Part shown: piece after piece, positions 62,503-64,000 of the stretch
Numbering within the stretch: the stretch's first letter is position 1
Layout: each line of letters starts with the position of its first letter
Assembly (NCBI GenBank): GCA_031277615.1
Contig: JAITMC010000002.1
Coordinates: forward strand, 62,001 to 126,000
Source of the DNA: Chryseobacterium sp.
GTDB lineage: Bacteria; Bacteroidota; Bacteroidia; Flavobacteriales; Weeksellaceae
Length of the DNA stretch: 64,000 nt
Direction: 5' to 3'
Position numbers and translations under genes: made by a program
Notes under the pieces: generated by a model
Database searches by the model: none
Seen by the model: only the letters and a program-made list of their open reading frames with translations
What the model was told of the DNA's origin: nothing

Positions 62503-63894
62503 ATGAGTTGTGGATGCAAAACATCCGGCGATTCTTCACATTCGTGTGGTCCTAAAAAGACAGCGAGTGGCTGTGCAAATGTAAATACCTGCGGGAATAG
62601 TTATAAATTAAGTGTTTTTGACTGGCTTTCTAACATCAACAATCCTGCACCGAATAGGTGTGATTTTGTGGAGGTTAGATTTAAGAACGACAGAAAATCG
62701 TTTTTTAAGAATGTAAACAATATTCCTTTACATATAGGTAGCGTAGTAACAGTAGAATCAAGCCCGGGACACGATGTAGGCGTAGTAAGCCTCACGGGAG
62801 AATTAGTAAAGATTCAGATGAAAAAGAAAAAGTTTTCAGAAGAATCTGCGCTTAAAATATACAGACAGGCCAACCAGAAAGATCTTGAGGTCTGGCAGGA
62901 AGCAAGAAAAAAAGAAGACGGGGTAAAGCTTGAGGCCCGGAAGATCGCACAGCGGATCGGCCTTGAGATGAAAGTTACCGACGTTGAATATCAGGGTGAT
63001 GCTTCAAAGATCACGTTTTATTACACCGCGGACAACCGTGTGGATTTCAGACAGCTGATTAAGGATTATGCGGGCGCTTTCAGAACGAAGATCGACATGA
63101 AGCAGATCGGGTTCAGACAGGAAGCGGCAAAAGTCGGAGGTATAGGATCATGCGGAAGAGAGCTCTGCTGTTCTACATGGCTTACGGATTTCAGGTCTGT
63201 AAACACCAATGTGGCAAGATATCAGCAGCTTAGTATCAATCCCCAGAAATTGGCAGGACAATGTGGTAAGCTTAAATGCTGTCTTAATTATGAGCTGGAC
63301 AGCTACCTTGACGCGTTAAGCCACTTTCCTTCTTCTTCAACAACCCTGGATACTGAAAAAGGAAGAGCTTTCTGTATCAAAATAGATGTTTTCAAAAAGA
63401 AAATGTGGTTTGCTTACGTAGAAAATTCTATGGCATGGTATGATTTTGATATCGACCTTGTCAAAAAACTGATTTCTAAAAATAAGAGAGGCGAAAAGAC
63501 ACTTCCTCTGGAAGATCTGAAGCAGCCTGATACTCCAATGCAAAGCATTGACCTGATTCAGGAAAACAATGTAGACCGGTTCGAAAAGAAAAACAGAGGC
63601 AATAGAAACCGAAACAATCAGAACAAGCCTAATAACAACCAGCAAGGTCAGGGACAGGGACAAAAAAGAAACAGACCGGACAAACAGGAAAGGCCGGAAC
63701 GTTCTGAAAGATCTGAAAATCCGAATGCCCAGTCAGGAAACCAACAGAGACAGCAAAAGCCTCATCCGCAGCAGAAAGCACCTGTAGAAAGGGCTGAAGC
63801 AAGTGCTGATGGTGAAAAGAAACCTCAAAACAACAACCCGAACAAGAAAAAGTTCAAAAAGAAATATCCTCCAAAAAAAGATAATAATGCGTAA
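62503..63894 (+). CDS. PSP1-domain protein (RicT/YaaT-like)
   Basis: The 463-residue protein has a Cys-rich N-terminus (Cys3, 5, 15, 24 and 30), then a PSP1 domain (about residues 45-270). The cysteine clusters GGIGSCGRELCCSTWL and GQCGKLKCCLNYELD are typical of RicT, which in Bacillus carries Fe-S clusters with RicA and RicF. The C-terminal 100 residues are Asn/Gln/Lys-rich and probably disordered. It overlaps the next gene by 8 nt. In Bacteroidota its role is unknown. Confidence 0.92.
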   Translation: MSCGCKTSGDSSHSCGPKKTASGCANVNTCGNSYKLSVFDWLSNINNPAPNRCDFVEVRFKNDRKSFFKNVNNIPLHIGSVVTVESSPGHDVGVVSLTGELVKIQMKKKKFSEESALKIYRQANQKDLEVWQEARKKEDGVKLEARKIAQRIGLEMKVTDVEYQGDASKITFYYTADNRVDFRQLIKDYAGAFRTKIDMKQIGFRQEAAKVGGIGSCGRELCCSTWLTDFRSVNTNVARYQQLSINPQKLAGQCGKLKCCLNYELDSYLDALSHFPSSSTTLDTEKGRAFCIKIDVFKKKMWFAYVENSMAWYDFDIDLVKKLISKNKRGEKTLPLEDLKQPDTPMQSIDLIQENNVDRFEKKNRGNRNRNNQNKPNNNQQGQGQGQKRNRPDKQERPERSERSENPNAQSGNQQRQQKPHPQQKAPVERAEASADGEKKPQNNNPNKKKFKKKYPPKKDNNA

Positions 63895-64000
63895 AATTTC
63901 AGGATTACTTCCCCTTATCCTTTTCTTTAGCTGTAATTCTTCTTCAGGAGAAGAGGTACTCATGAATTCTGTTGATAACAAATGGAATAAGAAAAGCGAG
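63887..64000 (+). CDS. gldH: Probable gliding-motility lipoprotein GldH (3' end cut)
   Basis: Only 38 codons are in the window. The protein starts with a lipoprotein signal (MRKISGLLPLILFFSC, Cys16), then SSSGEEVLMNSVDNKWNKKSE. The short lipobox and the W-x-K pattern after it, with the upstream PSP1 gene, fit gldH as found in Flavobacteriia. GldH is needed for gliding and type IX secretion in Flavobacterium. The identity rests partly on synteny I recall. Confidence 0.65.
   Translation, partial: MRKISGLLPLILFFSCNSSSGEEVLMNSVDNKWNKKSE

Noticed and set aside
1-64000. tRNA, rRNA, CRISPR arrays and insertion sequences
   Set aside because: I saw no cloverleaf-like segment with CCA-end features, no regularly spaced direct repeats and no transposase motifs, though short tRNA genes could escape reading by eye.

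Overview
The window reads as a chromosomal segment of a Bacteroidota bacterium of class Flavobacteriia, most like Chryseobacterium. This rests on a SusC/RagA receptor, a type III glutamine synthetase, a PSP1/RicT-like gene followed by the start of what looks like gldH, DUF1016 and DUF6909-type genes, a double-glycine bacteriocin-like peptide, and promoters that repeatedly carry the Bacteroidota -7 box TAnnTTTG. I saw no rRNA or tRNA gene, no CRISPR array, no insertion sequence and no phage structural genes. Both edges cut genes: a SusC-like receptor on the left and a GldH-like lipoprotein on the right.

Layout. 1-5.2 kb: SusC-like receptor, two divergent AraC regulators, an OsmC peroxidase. 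5.5-9.1 kb: an operon of TetR regulator, thiolase, hotdog thioesterase and ketoacyl synthase, with a perfect palindrome at the tetR promoter. 9.3-23.7 kb: mostly housekeeping and envelope genes (L,D-transpeptidase, MsrB, DUF445, PyrD, TruC, GlyRS, M48 peptidase, class C-like serine hydrolase, a membrane TPR-AraC regulator). 23.7-29.3 kb: an accessory locus with a UmuC polymerase, an M15 endolysin-like peptidase, a patatin-like phospholipase, a small acidic protein, a MORN/YwqK-like protein and a WYL regulator. 29.3-36 kb: TonB-C-like protein, TadA, membrane proteins, GNAT, CoaX, a GG-leader peptide, M1 peptidase. 36-40 kb: a minus-strand group of a DUF6909 protein, a stand-alone C39 peptidase, a DinB-like protein and a YhcG nuclease. 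40.6-44.6 kb: GlnN, an NlpC/P60 lipoprotein, a pentapeptide protein. 44.7-50.3 kb: the elongasome cluster mreB-mreC-mreD-mrdA-rodA. 50.7-56 kb: hemA-hemC-(DUF1287)-(amidase)-hemD-hemE. 56-64 kb: SufS, L25, PRPP synthetase, SGNH esterase plus FadL, RicT-like, GldH.

The most striking signal is in the 25.1-28.3 kb locus. Five near-identical copies of a 17-bp interrupted palindrome (consensus RCGWCANGTTYTGTCGC) plus one half-degenerate copy each lie exactly 14 nt (from the TG of the right half) upstream of a TAnnTTTG-type -7 box. They precede the M15 peptidase (two in tandem), the patatin, the acidic protein, a terminator-bounded unit with no gene, and the WYL regulator itself. I infer a local regulon run by the WYL protein, pairing wall- and membrane-attacking enzymes with a damage- or phage-sensing type of regulator.
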